Below, one piece after another: positions 18,576 to 27,705 of a stretch of 64,000 nucleotides of DNA; within the stretch, counting starts at the first letter, position 1; the number at the start of each line of letters is the position of its first letter. The DNA lies in the NCBI RefSeq assembly GCF_009834875.1, contig NZ_WVHT01000004.1, forward strand, positions 248,001 through 312,000, in the 5' to 3' direction. This stretch comes from Hufsiella arboris (GTDB lineage Bacteria; Bacteroidota; Bacteroidia; Sphingobacteriales; Sphingobacteriaceae). Below the pieces are notes generated by a model that was not told the DNA's origin, did no database searches, and saw only the letters and a list, made by a program, of their open reading frames with translations. The position numbers and the translations under genes are program-made.

Positions 18576-19634
18576 TTACGCAAGGCCAATTTCACTTGCC
18601 AGGTAAACGTCCTGAACCGCGTTAAGTAATTTCACTCCTTCATCAAACGGCCGCTGAAAAGCCTTTCTTCCCAAAATAAGGCCTGTTCCGCCTGCTCGCT
18701 TATTAATAACAGCACTTCTTACCGATTCGGCAAGGTCAGTTTCGCCTTTTGATTCACCTCCTGAATTAATCAAACCGGCTCTGCCCATATAACAGTTAGC
18801 GAGCTGGTAACGGCATAAATCGATCGGGTGATCCGAAGCCAGATCAGTATACATCCTTTTGTCGCTTTTAGAAAAATTGATCGCGGTAAAGCCTCCGTTA
18901 ACATCCGGAAGTTTTTGTTTGATGATATCGGCTTGAATTGTTACTCCAAGATGGTTGGCCTGACCGGTGATATCTGCGGCTGTTTCGTAATTAATTCCAT
19001 CCTTTTTAAAATCGTTGTTCCTGGTATAGCACCATAACACGCAAGCCATGCCCAATTCGTGAGCGCGTTCAAATGCCTGTGACACCTCAATGATTTGCCG
19101 GTCGGATCCTTCTGATCCAAAATAAATCGTTGCACCAACCGCCACGGCGCCTAAATTCCAGGCGTCTTCAACCGAGCCGAACATGATTTGCTCATACTTG
19201 GTTGGGTATGTTAAAAGTTCGTTATGATTCAATTTAACCAGGAACGGAATTTTATGAGCATATTTTCTTGACATAATTGCCAGGTTGCCGAATGTTGTCG
19301 CAACTGCGTTGCTTCCACCTTCTATCGCAAGTTTGATGATATTTTCCGGGTCAAAGTAAATGGGGTTTGGGGAAAAGGAAGCTCCGGCGGTATGTTCAAT
19401 TCCCTGGTCAACAGGCAGTATCGACAAATAACCGGTTCCCGCCAATCTTCCGTGATTGTACATCGCGGCTAAACTTCTTAAAACTTGCGTATTTCTATTT
19501 GACTGAACAAATATTTTGTCGACAAAATCTGGAGACGGCGTGTGCAGCAGATCTTTTGAAATGGTTTTACACTCATGCTTAAGCAGATCTTCTGCTTTGT
19601 CCTTTAACAATTCGATTGTGTTCTGATAGCTCAT
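18576..19634 (-). CDS. fbaB: Class I fructose-bisphosphate aldolase, DhnA type
   Basis: 352 aa, aligned throughout with E. coli FbaB (350 aa). Schiff-base Lys239 lies in [20 protein letters not shown] and [18 protein letters not shown] are near-identical blocks binding phosphate. Cleaves fructose 1,6-bisphosphate to DHAP and glyceraldehyde 3-phosphate, or works in gluconeogenesis. First gene of a minus-strand group with ubiD-like, pfkB and yghZ. Confidence 0.95.
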   Translation of the reverse strand: MSYQNTIELLKDKAEDLLKHECKTISKDLLHTPSPDFVDKIFVQSNRNTQVLRSLAAMYNHGRLAGTGYLSILPVDQGIEHTAGASFSPNPIYFDPENIIKLAIEGGSNAVATTFGNLAIMSRKYAHKIPFLVKLNHNELLTYPTKYEQIMFGSVEDAWNLGAVAVGATIYFGSEGSDRQIIEVSQAFERAHELGMACVLWCYTRNNDFKKDGINYETAADITGQANHLGVTIQADIIKQKLPDVNGGFTAINFSKSDKRMYTDLASDHPIDLCRYQLANCYMGRAGLINSGGESKGETDLAESVRSAVINKRAGGTGLILGRKAFQRPFDEGVKLLNAVQDVYLASEIGLA

Positions 19635-19692
19635 GATTTCCTGAATTAGTTATGCGAAATGGCGCACTTTTTTGTTCCAATAAAACCTGTCG

Positions 19693-21018
19693 TTATTTAT
19701 TCTCAGGAGGCGTACCTCTAAAAATATCCAAACCCTTAATAGTTTCTAATTTAACAATTTTCCCGGTGTGCGCCGATTCATAAATGGCGTCCATGATTCG
19801 CTGATCCTGCAATCCTTCTTCGCCGGGAGTGAATGGCTTTTTATTGTTGCGCACGCATTGCGACATGTGATCCATTTCGAGAGCGAACTGGTCTTTTTCT
19901 TCCAGCGAGGGATTTGACTTCCATTCAATCGCATCCCTGGCCTGCGAAACTTCCATTTTCAAACCTTTATAAGGAAATGCGGGGTCGAGGCCAAACCAGC
20001 CACCTTTATCCGCATAACAGCGATACCTTCTGGATTCATGCACGCCATACGAAGTTGTAGAATTTACCTGAGTACCATTCGGAAAATGCATTTGAAACAT
20101 CACTGTTTCCTCAACTTCCTTAAACCGTGGATCGTTTGGAGTACTATAAATTGTTGCCAGAACTGATACCGGTTCTTCCCCTATAAGATAGCGGGCGGTG
20201 TTTAAGCAATACAAACCAATGTCAGGAAGGGAGCCTCCGCCTGAAAGGGATTTTTTTAATCGCCACTGTGTGGGATCGCCGATGTTTTGCGCGTTAAATG
20301 CCTCTATTAACCGAACTTTACCATATTCCTTATTCCGAACCCAATCCTTAACAAGCTTATGATGCGGCTCATATTGAATACGATAGGCGATCATCAATTG
20401 CTTTCCTGCAGTTTTGCATGCTTCTATCATGCGCTCACAATCCTTTACACTGGTTGCCATCGGTTTCTCACACAACACATGTTTTCCTGCTTTAGCTGCC
20501 CGAATGGTGAATTCTGCGTGCATTGAATTTGGAAGCACAATGTATACAACATCGACTTCCGGATTGTTCTTTATCTCATCAAAATTCTGGTAGTTATAAA
20601 TATTCTTTACTGGAATTCCATACTGAGCGGCTACAGTTTGTGCTTTAGCAGCATCGCCGCTTACCAGGGCCACAGGTTTTGAATATTTGCACGAACCGAA
20701 AGCCGGTAAAATTTGTGCGAGAGATAAATGGCCCAAGCCAACAATTGCATATCCTATACGCTTTTCTGGCTGCAAGGGATTTGGCAGCGACCCGTCTTTC
20801 TTTTCAGAGGGATCTTCCAGCGGTTTAAGCTGAATCGGTTTTAAATCGTCAGGAGTTGTTTTTGAGTTTCCTGTTTGCGGGGTATTTGCCAGGGAAGGAA
20901 ATTCTGATAAAACTGTAGCGGCAAAAATTCCTTTTCCGGCGTGGTGGATAAATTGCCGCCTGTTATAATCTAAAGAAAACTCGCCCAGATCATTCGTCAA
21001 ATAATTTATTGTTCTCAT
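19693..21018 (-). CDS. Exported Gfo/Idh/MocA family oxidoreductase
   Basis: 441 aa. The N-terminus holds a Tat-type signal (YNRRQFIHHAGKG), so it is probably exported with NADP bound, as in glucose-fructose oxidoreductase. The Rossmann domain has AIVGLGHLSLAQ and the family motif HVLCEKPMAT with catalytic Lys; the C-terminal domain has GGGSLPDIGLYCLN with the His-less active-site Asp/Tyr pattern of this branch. Substrate is a sugar or sugar acid, unknown. Stands alone with about 58 nt to fbaB. Confidence 0.88.
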   Translation of the reverse strand: MRTINYLTNDLGEFSLDYNRRQFIHHAGKGIFAATVLSEFPSLANTPQTGNSKTTPDDLKPIQLKPLEDPSEKKDGSLPNPLQPEKRIGYAIVGLGHLSLAQILPAFGSCKYSKPVALVSGDAAKAQTVAAQYGIPVKNIYNYQNFDEIKNNPEVDVVYIVLPNSMHAEFTIRAAKAGKHVLCEKPMATSVKDCERMIEACKTAGKQLMIAYRIQYEPHHKLVKDWVRNKEYGKVRLIEAFNAQNIGDPTQWRLKKSLSGGGSLPDIGLYCLNTARYLIGEEPVSVLATIYSTPNDPRFKEVEETVMFQMHFPNGTQVNSTTSYGVHESRRYRCYADKGGWFGLDPAFPYKGLKMEVSQARDAIEWKSNPSLEEKDQFALEMDHMSQCVRNNKKPFTPGEEGLQDQRIMDAIYESAHTGKIVKLETIKGLDIFRGTPPENK

Positions 21019-21133
21019 AGATAGCTGAATAGATGTGCTAGAACAACAAAAAATCGGTGACCAGGTTGTATTAAATTTTATTTAAACGGGCTGACGTTTT
21101 ATGAGAATTTTATTTGGCGATTTTGTTATGCGA

Positions 21134-21601
21134 TTAAACTTGCTGCTCTGCTGCATACTGATGAGCATCTACACCAAATTTATTGAGAAAATCAACACCC
21201 TCATCGCTTTTTAGCCCTTTATAAGCGGCGTACGAATTAAGAAAAACTACTTTCTTAATTCCCGAGGAAAAAATTAACCTAGCGCAAGGAAGACACGGCG
21301 ATAAAGTCACATACAATGTCGATCCCTCAAGCTCCGCGCCGTTTTTGACCGCATATAAGATTGCATTTTCCTCGGCATGAAGGGCAAGTGAACAACTACC
21401 TTTCGAGTCACGCGGGCATCCACTTTCAGGCCATTCTTCATCGCAGTTATGGGTGCCGGATGGCGGACCGTTATACCCTATTGAAATGATACGGGTATCC
21501 TTGGTTAAAACAGCTCCAACCTGGGCTTTTACGCAGTGTGAGCGTAAAGCCAGGTTAGAGGCTAAATTCATAAATATTGTATCAAAAGCTGGTTTTTGCA
21601 A
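21134..21601 (-). CDS. dCMP deaminase / ComEB-like zinc deaminase
   Basis: 155 aa. The zinc site is His75-Ala-Glu77 and Cys103-x-x-Cys106; GYNGPPSGTHNCDEEW is the nucleotide-binding stretch. Converts dCMP to dUMP for dTTP synthesis. The start used is TTG at 21601, immediately after the TAA of the upstream MFS gene (TAATTG). The N-terminal KPAFDTIFMNLA block is typical of full-length homologues, so the TTG is preferred over the ATG at 21571. Translation is probably coupled to the MFS gene. Confidence 0.88.
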   Translation of the reverse strand: MQKPAFDTIFMNLASNLALRSHCVKAQVGAVLTKDTRIISIGYNGPPSGTHNCDEEWPESGCPRDSKGSCSLALHAEENAILYAVKNGAELEGSTLYVTLSPCLPCARLIFSSGIKKVVFLNSYAAYKGLKSDEGVDFLNKFGVDAHQYAAEQQV

Positions 21602-23077
21602 TTAATGTCCCCCCACAGCAGGTTTGTCATAATCAATTCCCTGGCTCTTTAATATAGCAGTCGCCCTGATGGCATAGAATGCGAGATACACAAAACATCC
21701 AACTCCTACGAAATAACTTAATTGAATTCCTAATATTTCAGGAGAGGCTAAATATCCCTGCAGCCAGCTAATTAAACCGCCGCCCATAATCATCATGATA
21801 AGGAAACTTGAACCTTCGTTGATGTGTTTGCCGAGCCCGGCGATAGCCAGGGTGTAAATACATGGCCAAAGAGTTGAGCAGAACAATCCTACACTGATAA
21901 ATGCAAACACACTTGTCATGCCGCCCGCAAAAATGCCTATTAGCAAAGCAGTAATTGCCAAGCCCGAATAAATCAGTAATTGCCGGGCCGGATTTCCTTT
22001 ACTCATCAAGTCGGCAACTATCAAAACGAATATCATCACGCCATAAACGTAAAAATTCGACACTTCATGACCGGCAAGTTTATTAACAATCAAAAATACC
22101 GCAAAAGCGATATATGGTACTATAAAACTTAAAATACGCTTATTGATATCGCTTACATTAAAGGCACCCACTGAACTTGTCCAGCGGCCGACCATTAAGC
22201 TTGCCCAATACAATGATACAAATGGAGCAATAAGTTCTGTCGGAGTTTGCAGTTTTTCTTTCATAAATTCCGGCAGGTTACTCGCCGTAGAAACTTCAAC
22301 ACCTACATAAACGAATATTGCAAGCATTCCTAAATACAACTGCGGGTACGATAAAGCCGACTTTTTCGAATTACCGCTTACATGCTCAACGTCAGAAACG
22401 TCGGTTGGTGAGCTAGCTGCAACTTCTGGTTCTAATTCAATTTTATTAGGAAGCTTTGAAAATTTAAAAATGATTGCCACTACAATAAACAGTGCGCCAA
22501 GTATTAAATAAGGCGTTTTAACTGCCGAAATACTTGCGACGTTAGTCGTGCCCGCTGTGATAGACCCGAATATTGCAAGGCTTACTAAGACGGGACCGAT
22601 CGTGGTTCCGAAATTGTTTACACCACCAGCCAGGCTTAAACGCTGTGATCCTGTTTTTGGATCACCCATAACGATAGCCAATGGGTTTGCAGCTGTTTGC
22701 TGAAGAGAAAAACCTAGCCCTACGATAAATAAGCCGGATATCATCAGCGCAAAAGAAGCTGTTTCGGCCGCCGGATAAAATAGTAAAGTACCCAGAGCAG
22801 AAATAATGAGGCCCAATGAAATACCATTCTTGTAACCGATCTTGTTCAGAATGTCGCCTCCACTGGCTTTTGAAACAAAGAAATAGATAATCGACCCAAC
22901 GGTGTAAGCAACATAAAACGCCACAGAAATAAGCTGCGCCTGCCATTGTTCAAGATGCAGGTTTTCCTTAAAAACGGGAATTAAAATATCATTACTGGCG
23001 GCAACAAAACCCCAAAAGAAAAAAACGCTTATTAATGTATAAAGCGACGAACTGTTTTCGTTTTTGTTAATGGACAT
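21602..23077 (-). CDS. FucP/GluP-type sugar MFS transporter
   Basis: 491 aa, about 12 membrane segments. FFFWGFVAASNDILIPVFK and FSLQQTAANPLAIVMG are signatures of the FHS (fucose-galactose-glucose:H+ symporter) family. Imports a monosaccharide with protons. A central cytoplasmic loop rich in Glu/Ser (ELEPEVAASSPTDVSD) separates the halves. Cotranscribed with the dCMP deaminase, whose start codon touches this stop; the pairing has no obvious metabolic logic. Confidence 0.9.
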   Translation of the reverse strand: MSINKNENSSSLYTLISVFFFWGFVAASNDILIPVFKENLHLEQWQAQLISVAFYVAYTVGSIIYFFVSKASGGDILNKIGYKNGISLGLIISALGTLLFYPAAETASFALMISGLFIVGLGFSLQQTAANPLAIVMGDPKTGSQRLSLAGGVNNFGTTIGPVLVSLAIFGSITAGTTNVASISAVKTPYLILGALFIVVAIIFKFSKLPNKIELEPEVAASSPTDVSDVEHVSGNSKKSALSYPQLYLGMLAIFVYVGVEVSTASNLPEFMKEKLQTPTELIAPFVSLYWASLMVGRWTSSVGAFNVSDINKRILSFIVPYIAFAVFLIVNKLAGHEVSNFYVYGVMIFVLIVADLMSKGNPARQLLIYSGLAITALLIGIFAGGMTSVFAFISVGLFCSTLWPCIYTLAIAGLGKHINEGSSFLIMMIMGGGLISWLQGYLASPEILGIQLSYFVGVGCFVYLAFYAIRATAILKSQGIDYDKPAVGGH

Positions 23078-23191
23078 TTAATTTAGAATTATGCTGCTAA
23101 ACATAGTCAAATTTTCGAAAAAACCCGGCAACACTTTAGTTTGTATGAAACAGATAATTTTTCTTAACATCGCATTTGCAAAAACAAACGG

Positions 23192-23812
23192 ATGATTGAA
23201 TTAATCGTATCGGGGGTTGGGTTGGGTATTGTTTTGTCATTTGTTACCGGCCCCGTTTTCTTCGCACTCATTAAAACCAGCATCGAAAAAGGCTTTGATG
23301 CTGGCGCCTCGCTCGCTGGCGGCGTATTACTTAGTGATATTATTTATGTAATGTTAAGCGTTTACGGTTCTTCTTTGATCACCTTAGAAGACAAGTGGCG
23401 CACACCGATAGGAATAGTTGGCGGATGTATTTTATTAGTGATCGGGCTTTATTATTTACTGAAAAAAGTAAGCATCAATTACGAGCAAACGTCCTCCACA
23501 AAACACCTTTACGGTTATTTTTTTAAGGGTTTTTTGATGTGCATTTTCAATCCGGGGCTGCTTTTATACTGGATCACTGTTACTGGAAGTATCATATCGG
23601 TTACCGGTAATCTTGAGTCGGACAAGATCGTTCCATTTTTTGGCTCGATACTCGGCACTCAATTCACTATGGATATGTTAAAGGCTTATTATGCAAATAA
23701 GCTTCGTTATAAAATCAAAGAAAACACATTAACCTGGTTTAACAGAATAGCCGGTACGTTGATGATTATTTTTGCTTTAAGGCTGTTTCTGGGGATTGTA
23801 TTTAAGCATTAG
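23192..23812 (+). CDS. LysE family amino-acid exporter
   Basis: 206 aa, about six membrane segments. Opens with the LysE/RhtB signature GIVLSFVTGPVFFALIKTS and continues with GFDAGASLAGGVLLSD; FNPGLLLYW in the third segment is also typical. Expected to export amino acids or related metabolites; the substrate cannot be named. Divergent from the MFS gene with 114 nt between. Confidence 0.88.
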   Translation: MIELIVSGVGLGIVLSFVTGPVFFALIKTSIEKGFDAGASLAGGVLLSDIIYVMLSVYGSSLITLEDKWRTPIGIVGGCILLVIGLYYLLKKVSINYEQTSSTKHLYGYFFKGFLMCIFNPGLLLYWITVTGSIISVTGNLESDKIVPFFGSILGTQFTMDMLKAYYANKLRYKIKENTLTWFNRIAGTLMIIFALRLFLGIVFKH

Positions 23813-24094
23813 AATGTATAAGAGAAGAAAAAGCAGCTTAAACTTTCAACGTCTGGACAGTACTTTTTAATATTCTCACTCTAATTAGCCAATAATATCT
23901 ATAGAAACCAGGTTCAATGCCACTATTTTAAATTCTTCCAGCTTTTACCTCATACTGCGAAAGGCATAGCCACAAGGCCGGCAGCCGGCTCAATCAGGTT
24001 AAACGGCAGTAACAATACTTATTTTATCGTTGCGCTAATCACTTTGCACCTTTTTAAAGGAAAGCCAATTTATTCGGCGACGTCTGTATAAGAA
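23813..24094. other. Intergenic region with a dispersed-repeat copy
   Basis: No gene seen. CTCATACTGC (23949-23958) and CCACAAGGCCGG (23970-23981) are identical to blocks at 55315-55324 and 55337-55348 in the same order and spacing, so this is copy B of the repeat family, without a visible second arm. Confidence 0.5.
23949..24005 (+). repeat. Dispersed intergenic repeat, copy B
   Basis: Shares two identical blocks of 10 and 12 nt with the copy at 55315-55377 and a degenerate form of the GGTTTAAA block (CAGGTTAAAC). Confidence 0.55.
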
Positions 24095-24121
24095 TAAAAA
24101 AATCCGGCTCGAGGCCGGATT
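24095..24121 (-). terminator. Rho-independent terminator of the purF-like gene
   Basis: Read on the minus strand, AATCCGG pairs with CCGGATT around a CCTCGAG-type loop and is followed by seven Ts. Confidence 0.85.
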
Positions 24122-24135
24122 CCAATTAAAATATT

Positions 24136-26040
24136 TTAAACATATGCCCGCTGGTTCTTTCCTTCCATCCAGTTCATGAAGGCTTTGTTAACAACCCTAT
24201 TACCACCCGGAGTTGGATAATCGCCTGAAAAATACCAGTCGCCAAGATTTTGAGGACAGGCAAGATGCAGGTTTTCTAAAGTTTGATAAATCACCTGAAC
24301 TTCCGCTTTAATATCCTTCGGTGTAATAATCTGTGTAATCCTATCGGAAATCTCAACTGGCGTGAATGGCTTGTAAATCGCCTTCACATAATTGGTGAGG
24401 TTTTCTTTAGGGATATTCTCGCCTTTTTTGCAGTTATCGTAAGCATCAAAAATCACGTTCTCCATCCCTCTTTCTTTCAAAAGTGAGATAGCTGCTTCAA
24501 ATGCTACGAATTCGCCCATGCGCGACATATCAATACCGTAACAATCGGGATAACGGATCTGCGGCGCCGATGAAACGATAATAATCTTTTTAGGCCCAAG
24601 GCGATCGAGAATTTTAAGAATACTTTGCTTCAGTGTTGTACCACGTACAATGGAGTCATCAAGGACTACCAATGTATCAAGTCCGCGACGGATAAGGCCA
24701 TAAGTAGTATCATAAACATGCGACACCATATCCTGGCGATCGGCGTCCTGCGTGATAAACGTACGGAGCTTTACATCCTTGATAGCAATTTTTTCAACTC
24801 TTGGGGCGAGATTCAGCATTTCCTCCATCTCCTGGTCAGAAATCTTATCCGCCCGGTTCAGTAAGGTATCGCGCTGCAGCTTTTTAACATATTTGTGCAG
24901 CCCTTCTACCATTCCGTAAAATGCAACCTCAGCTGTATTAGGAATATATGAAAATACTGTATTCTTTAAATCGTAATTAACGGCTTCAAGGATTTGCGGG
25001 CATAACAAACGGCCCAGCTGTTTACGTTCCTTGTAAATCGCCGCGTCACTTCCTCTTGAGAAATAAATCCGCTCAAATGAACATGACTTTTGCTCAACCG
25101 GCTCATGGAATCGTTCTTCAGAAATTTTACCATCCTTTTTTGCGATCAACGCGTGACCTGGTTTGATTTCACTTACCAGTTCGAAAGGAATGTTAAACGC
25201 TGTCTGGATAGCTGGTCTTTCTGAAGTTACAACCAATATTTCGTCGTCATAATAATAATACGCCGGACGAATACCAGCCGGATCACGCATAACGAAAGCG
25301 TCGCCATGTCCAAATATTCCGCTGATGGTGTACCCACCGTCCCATGTTTTAGCTGAACGACGAAGAATTTTCTTAACATCCAGATTTTCAGCTATTTTAT
25401 GACTGATCTCAACATTTGAAAGCCCTTCCGATTTGAATTTATCGAACAACTCCTGGTTCTCTGTATCGAGGAAATGTCCGATCTTTTCAAGTACTGTTAC
25501 CGTATCTGCCTTTTCTTTTGGGTGTTGGCCAAGTTCGTATAACTGCTCAAGCAATTCATCTACGTTGGTCATATTAAAATTCCCGGCGATAACCAGGTTA
25601 CGGCTCATCCAGTTATTCTGGCGTAAAAAAGGATGACAGCTTTCAATGCTATTTTTTCCATGTGTTCCGTAACGCAGATGGCCCATGAGCACTTCCCCGG
25701 TAAAACTTACGTTTTCCTTTAACCATTCAGTATCAGTCAAGAGATGCGGGTCGGTAGCCTGAACTGTCGCGAACTTTTTCTGAACATGTTCAAATATTTC
25801 AGCAACTGCACCCGATCCCATCGCCCGGTAACGGCTGATGTAACGGTTCCCTGGTTTCGTATCCAGTTTGATAGTTGCAATACCGGCGCCATCCTGACCG
25901 CGGTTATGCTGTTTTTCCATCAAAAGGTACAGCTTGTTCAGACCGTAAAGGGCCGTCCCGTATTTTTGCTGATAAAACGATAGGGGTTTCAGAAGACGAA
26001 TGAGGGCAATACCGCACTCATGTTTAATCGAATCACTCAT
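24136..26040 (-). CDS. purF: Amidophosphoribosyltransferase, enlarged Bacteroidota form
   Basis: 634 aa against about 470-505 for usual PurF. First step of purine synthesis: PRPP plus glutamine to phosphoribosylamine. The Ntn-hydrolase nucleophile is Cys9 after a short propeptide (MSDSIKHE). HLRYGTHGKN and GNFNMTN form the amidotransferase site, and VVLDDSIVRGTT is an intact PRPP loop. A block of about 60 residues around KKLQRDTLLNRADK is inserted before the PRT loop, and the C-terminal extension contains GDWYFSGDYPTPGGN. Some genomes carry this form beside a canonical PurF, so the exact role is not certain. Confidence 0.85.
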   Translation of the reverse strand: MSDSIKHECGIALIRLLKPLSFYQQKYGTALYGLNKLYLLMEKQHNRGQDGAGIATIKLDTKPGNRYISRYRAMGSGAVAEIFEHVQKKFATVQATDPHLLTDTEWLKENVSFTGEVLMGHLRYGTHGKNSIESCHPFLRQNNWMSRNLVIAGNFNMTNVDELLEQLYELGQHPKEKADTVTVLEKIGHFLDTENQELFDKFKSEGLSNVEISHKIAENLDVKKILRRSAKTWDGGYTISGIFGHGDAFVMRDPAGIRPAYYYYDDEILVVTSERPAIQTAFNIPFELVSEIKPGHALIAKKDGKISEERFHEPVEQKSCSFERIYFSRGSDAAIYKERKQLGRLLCPQILEAVNYDLKNTVFSYIPNTAEVAFYGMVEGLHKYVKKLQRDTLLNRADKISDQEMEEMLNLAPRVEKIAIKDVKLRTFITQDADRQDMVSHVYDTTYGLIRRGLDTLVVLDDSIVRGTTLKQSILKILDRLGPKKIIIVSSAPQIRYPDCYGIDMSRMGEFVAFEAAISLLKERGMENVIFDAYDNCKKGENIPKENLTNYVKAIYKPFTPVEISDRITQIITPKDIKAEVQVIYQTLENLHLACPQNLGDWYFSGDYPTPGGNRVVNKAFMNWMEGKNQRAYV

Positions 26041-26057
26041 AGCTGGTGTTGAGCACG

Positions 26058-26086
26058 CAAATTTATGAATTTTTATCTGCTAACAA
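26058..26086 (-). promoter_or_regulatory. Promoter of the purF-like gene
   Basis: On the minus strand: TTG (26086-26084), 18 nt, then TAAATTTG (26065-26058), an exact TAnnTTTG. The leader would be about 13 nt. Confidence 0.65.
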
Positions 26087-26214
26087 TAGTTTAAATGTTT
26101 CAACATGATTTTTTAACAATAGAATGATAACCAGCCAATTGCCTGTAAAATGGCAGAGATTTATAGATCCTATTGCAAGACTGACGACTATATTGGAAAA
26201 CTGGTTAGCTTAAT

Positions 26215-27705
26215 TCAATTAATCAAGTCGGTTATAACTTGGGGAAAGATTCCAAAAATCAAAACAAGAAATGTTAAGACTAAACTAATAACCAACTTTA
26301 CGTCGAATTTTTCGCGGGGCAAAATACTCTCGGTCTTGCGAAGGTATGCATACAATGGCACTTTGAAATAATAAAAAAGAGAGACAACAGTCGTAACCGC
26401 ACCGGTTATCATCATCCAGAGAATAAGTGATGAACCTGATGATTTATACGATTCCAGCGCAGATCCAAAGACAAGAAATTTAGCAACGAACCCGGATGTT
26501 GGCGGCAAACCGGTTAATGAAATTAAAACAATAAGCAACGAAATGAACGTCAACGGCATTGATTTGCCCAAACCCAGATAAGTCGAAATATTGACAGAAC
26601 CTGACTCCTGTTCAACCTTGTCAACCAACATAAAAGCCGCGACGTTGGTCAGCAGATAAATAAAAAGGTAAAAGATGAGGCTTTTAAATCCGGCAGTATT
26701 CGCTACAAGAGCCATCATTAAAAATCCTGTATGACCAATTGATGAATAAGCCAGCATGCGTTTGATATTATCCTGCCAGATTGCCGCAAGATTTCCAAAA
26801 AGCATCGTTACAATAGCTACGATTCCTATTAATCCCTGGAAATCGTAGACTGAAATCGCATTTCCGGATGAGTTGAAAGCTTCTAAGACCCTCCATAACA
26901 GTGCAAATCCTGCGATCTTTGACCCTGTGGTTAAAAATGCGGTGACAGGAGTCGGTGCTCCTTCGTAAACGTCGGGACTCCAAAAGTGCAACGGAACGAA
27001 AGACATTTTAAAACCAAGCCCAACAAGGAACAAGGTAATTGCAAGTCCGGCACTCCACACAGGAATGGCGTTCAGCCCTTCAAGCAAATCGGCATTTAAA
27101 TTAAGTGTTCCGGTAAAACTATAAATCAGCGAAATACCGTAAAGCATAATGGCCGAACATGCAGCACCGAATAAAGCATATTTAATTGACGCTTCTGCTT
27201 GTTTACCATCGCCGGAAATATATCCAACCATGATGTATGAACCAATCGAAACCGTTTCTATGGACAGATAAACCATAAGCAGGTTAGCCGACATCGCCAT
27301 GCAATTCATCCCGAGCAAAACCGCTATCAGAACAGCATATAAGTCGCCTGTCCCTTTTTTATGTTGCTGCATTTGCTGGTTGTTCCTGACAAATACAATA
27401 AAAAGGATAGCTGAAAGCAAGAACAAAAGCTTAAAATAAACTGACGCCGGTTGCAGAACGATCATGCCGCTGTAAAGCGTGAGTGAATCGCCAATAGCAA
27501 ACTGCTTAATAGTAAGGGTGAAAACTACAGCTAACGAAATAAGTGTTATCCAGAAAGGCAGCTGTTTAATCCGCTTAACAAAAAACAACTCCGAAAATAT
27601 TACCAGTAGAAAAGAAACTACCAGCCCTATTTCCGGGTAAATTCCTCTGATGCCGGCAATCGTTCCGTTTAATGAATCGGAGATGTATAAGCTATAATCG
27701 TCCAT
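26215..27705 (-). CDS. nuoN: NADH-quinone oxidoreductase subunit N
   Basis: 496 aa, antiporter-like membrane subunit of Complex I, about 14 helices. MVGYISGDGKQAEASIKYAL holds the conserved Lys of helix 7, FKMSFVPLHFWSPDVYEGAP the helix 8 lysine region, and KRMLAYSSIGHTGF the helix 12-like site. Last gene of the nuoH-N run; its ATG overlaps the nuoM stop. Confidence 0.96.
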   Translation of the reverse strand: MDDYSLYISDSLNGTIAGIRGIYPEIGLVVSFLLVIFSELFFVKRIKQLPFWITLISLAVVFTLTIKQFAIGDSLTLYSGMIVLQPASVYFKLLFLLSAILFIVFVRNNQQMQQHKKGTGDLYAVLIAVLLGMNCMAMSANLLMVYLSIETVSIGSYIMVGYISGDGKQAEASIKYALFGAACSAIMLYGISLIYSFTGTLNLNADLLEGLNAIPVWSAGLAITLFLVGLGFKMSFVPLHFWSPDVYEGAPTPVTAFLTTGSKIAGFALLWRVLEAFNSSGNAISVYDFQGLIGIVAIVTMLFGNLAAIWQDNIKRMLAYSSIGHTGFLMMALVANTAGFKSLIFYLFIYLLTNVAAFMLVDKVEQESGSVNISTYLGLGKSMPLTFISLLIVLISLTGLPPTSGFVAKFLVFGSALESYKSSGSSLILWMMITGAVTTVVSLFYYFKVPLYAYLRKTESILPREKFDVKLVISLVLTFLVLIFGIFPQVITDLIN

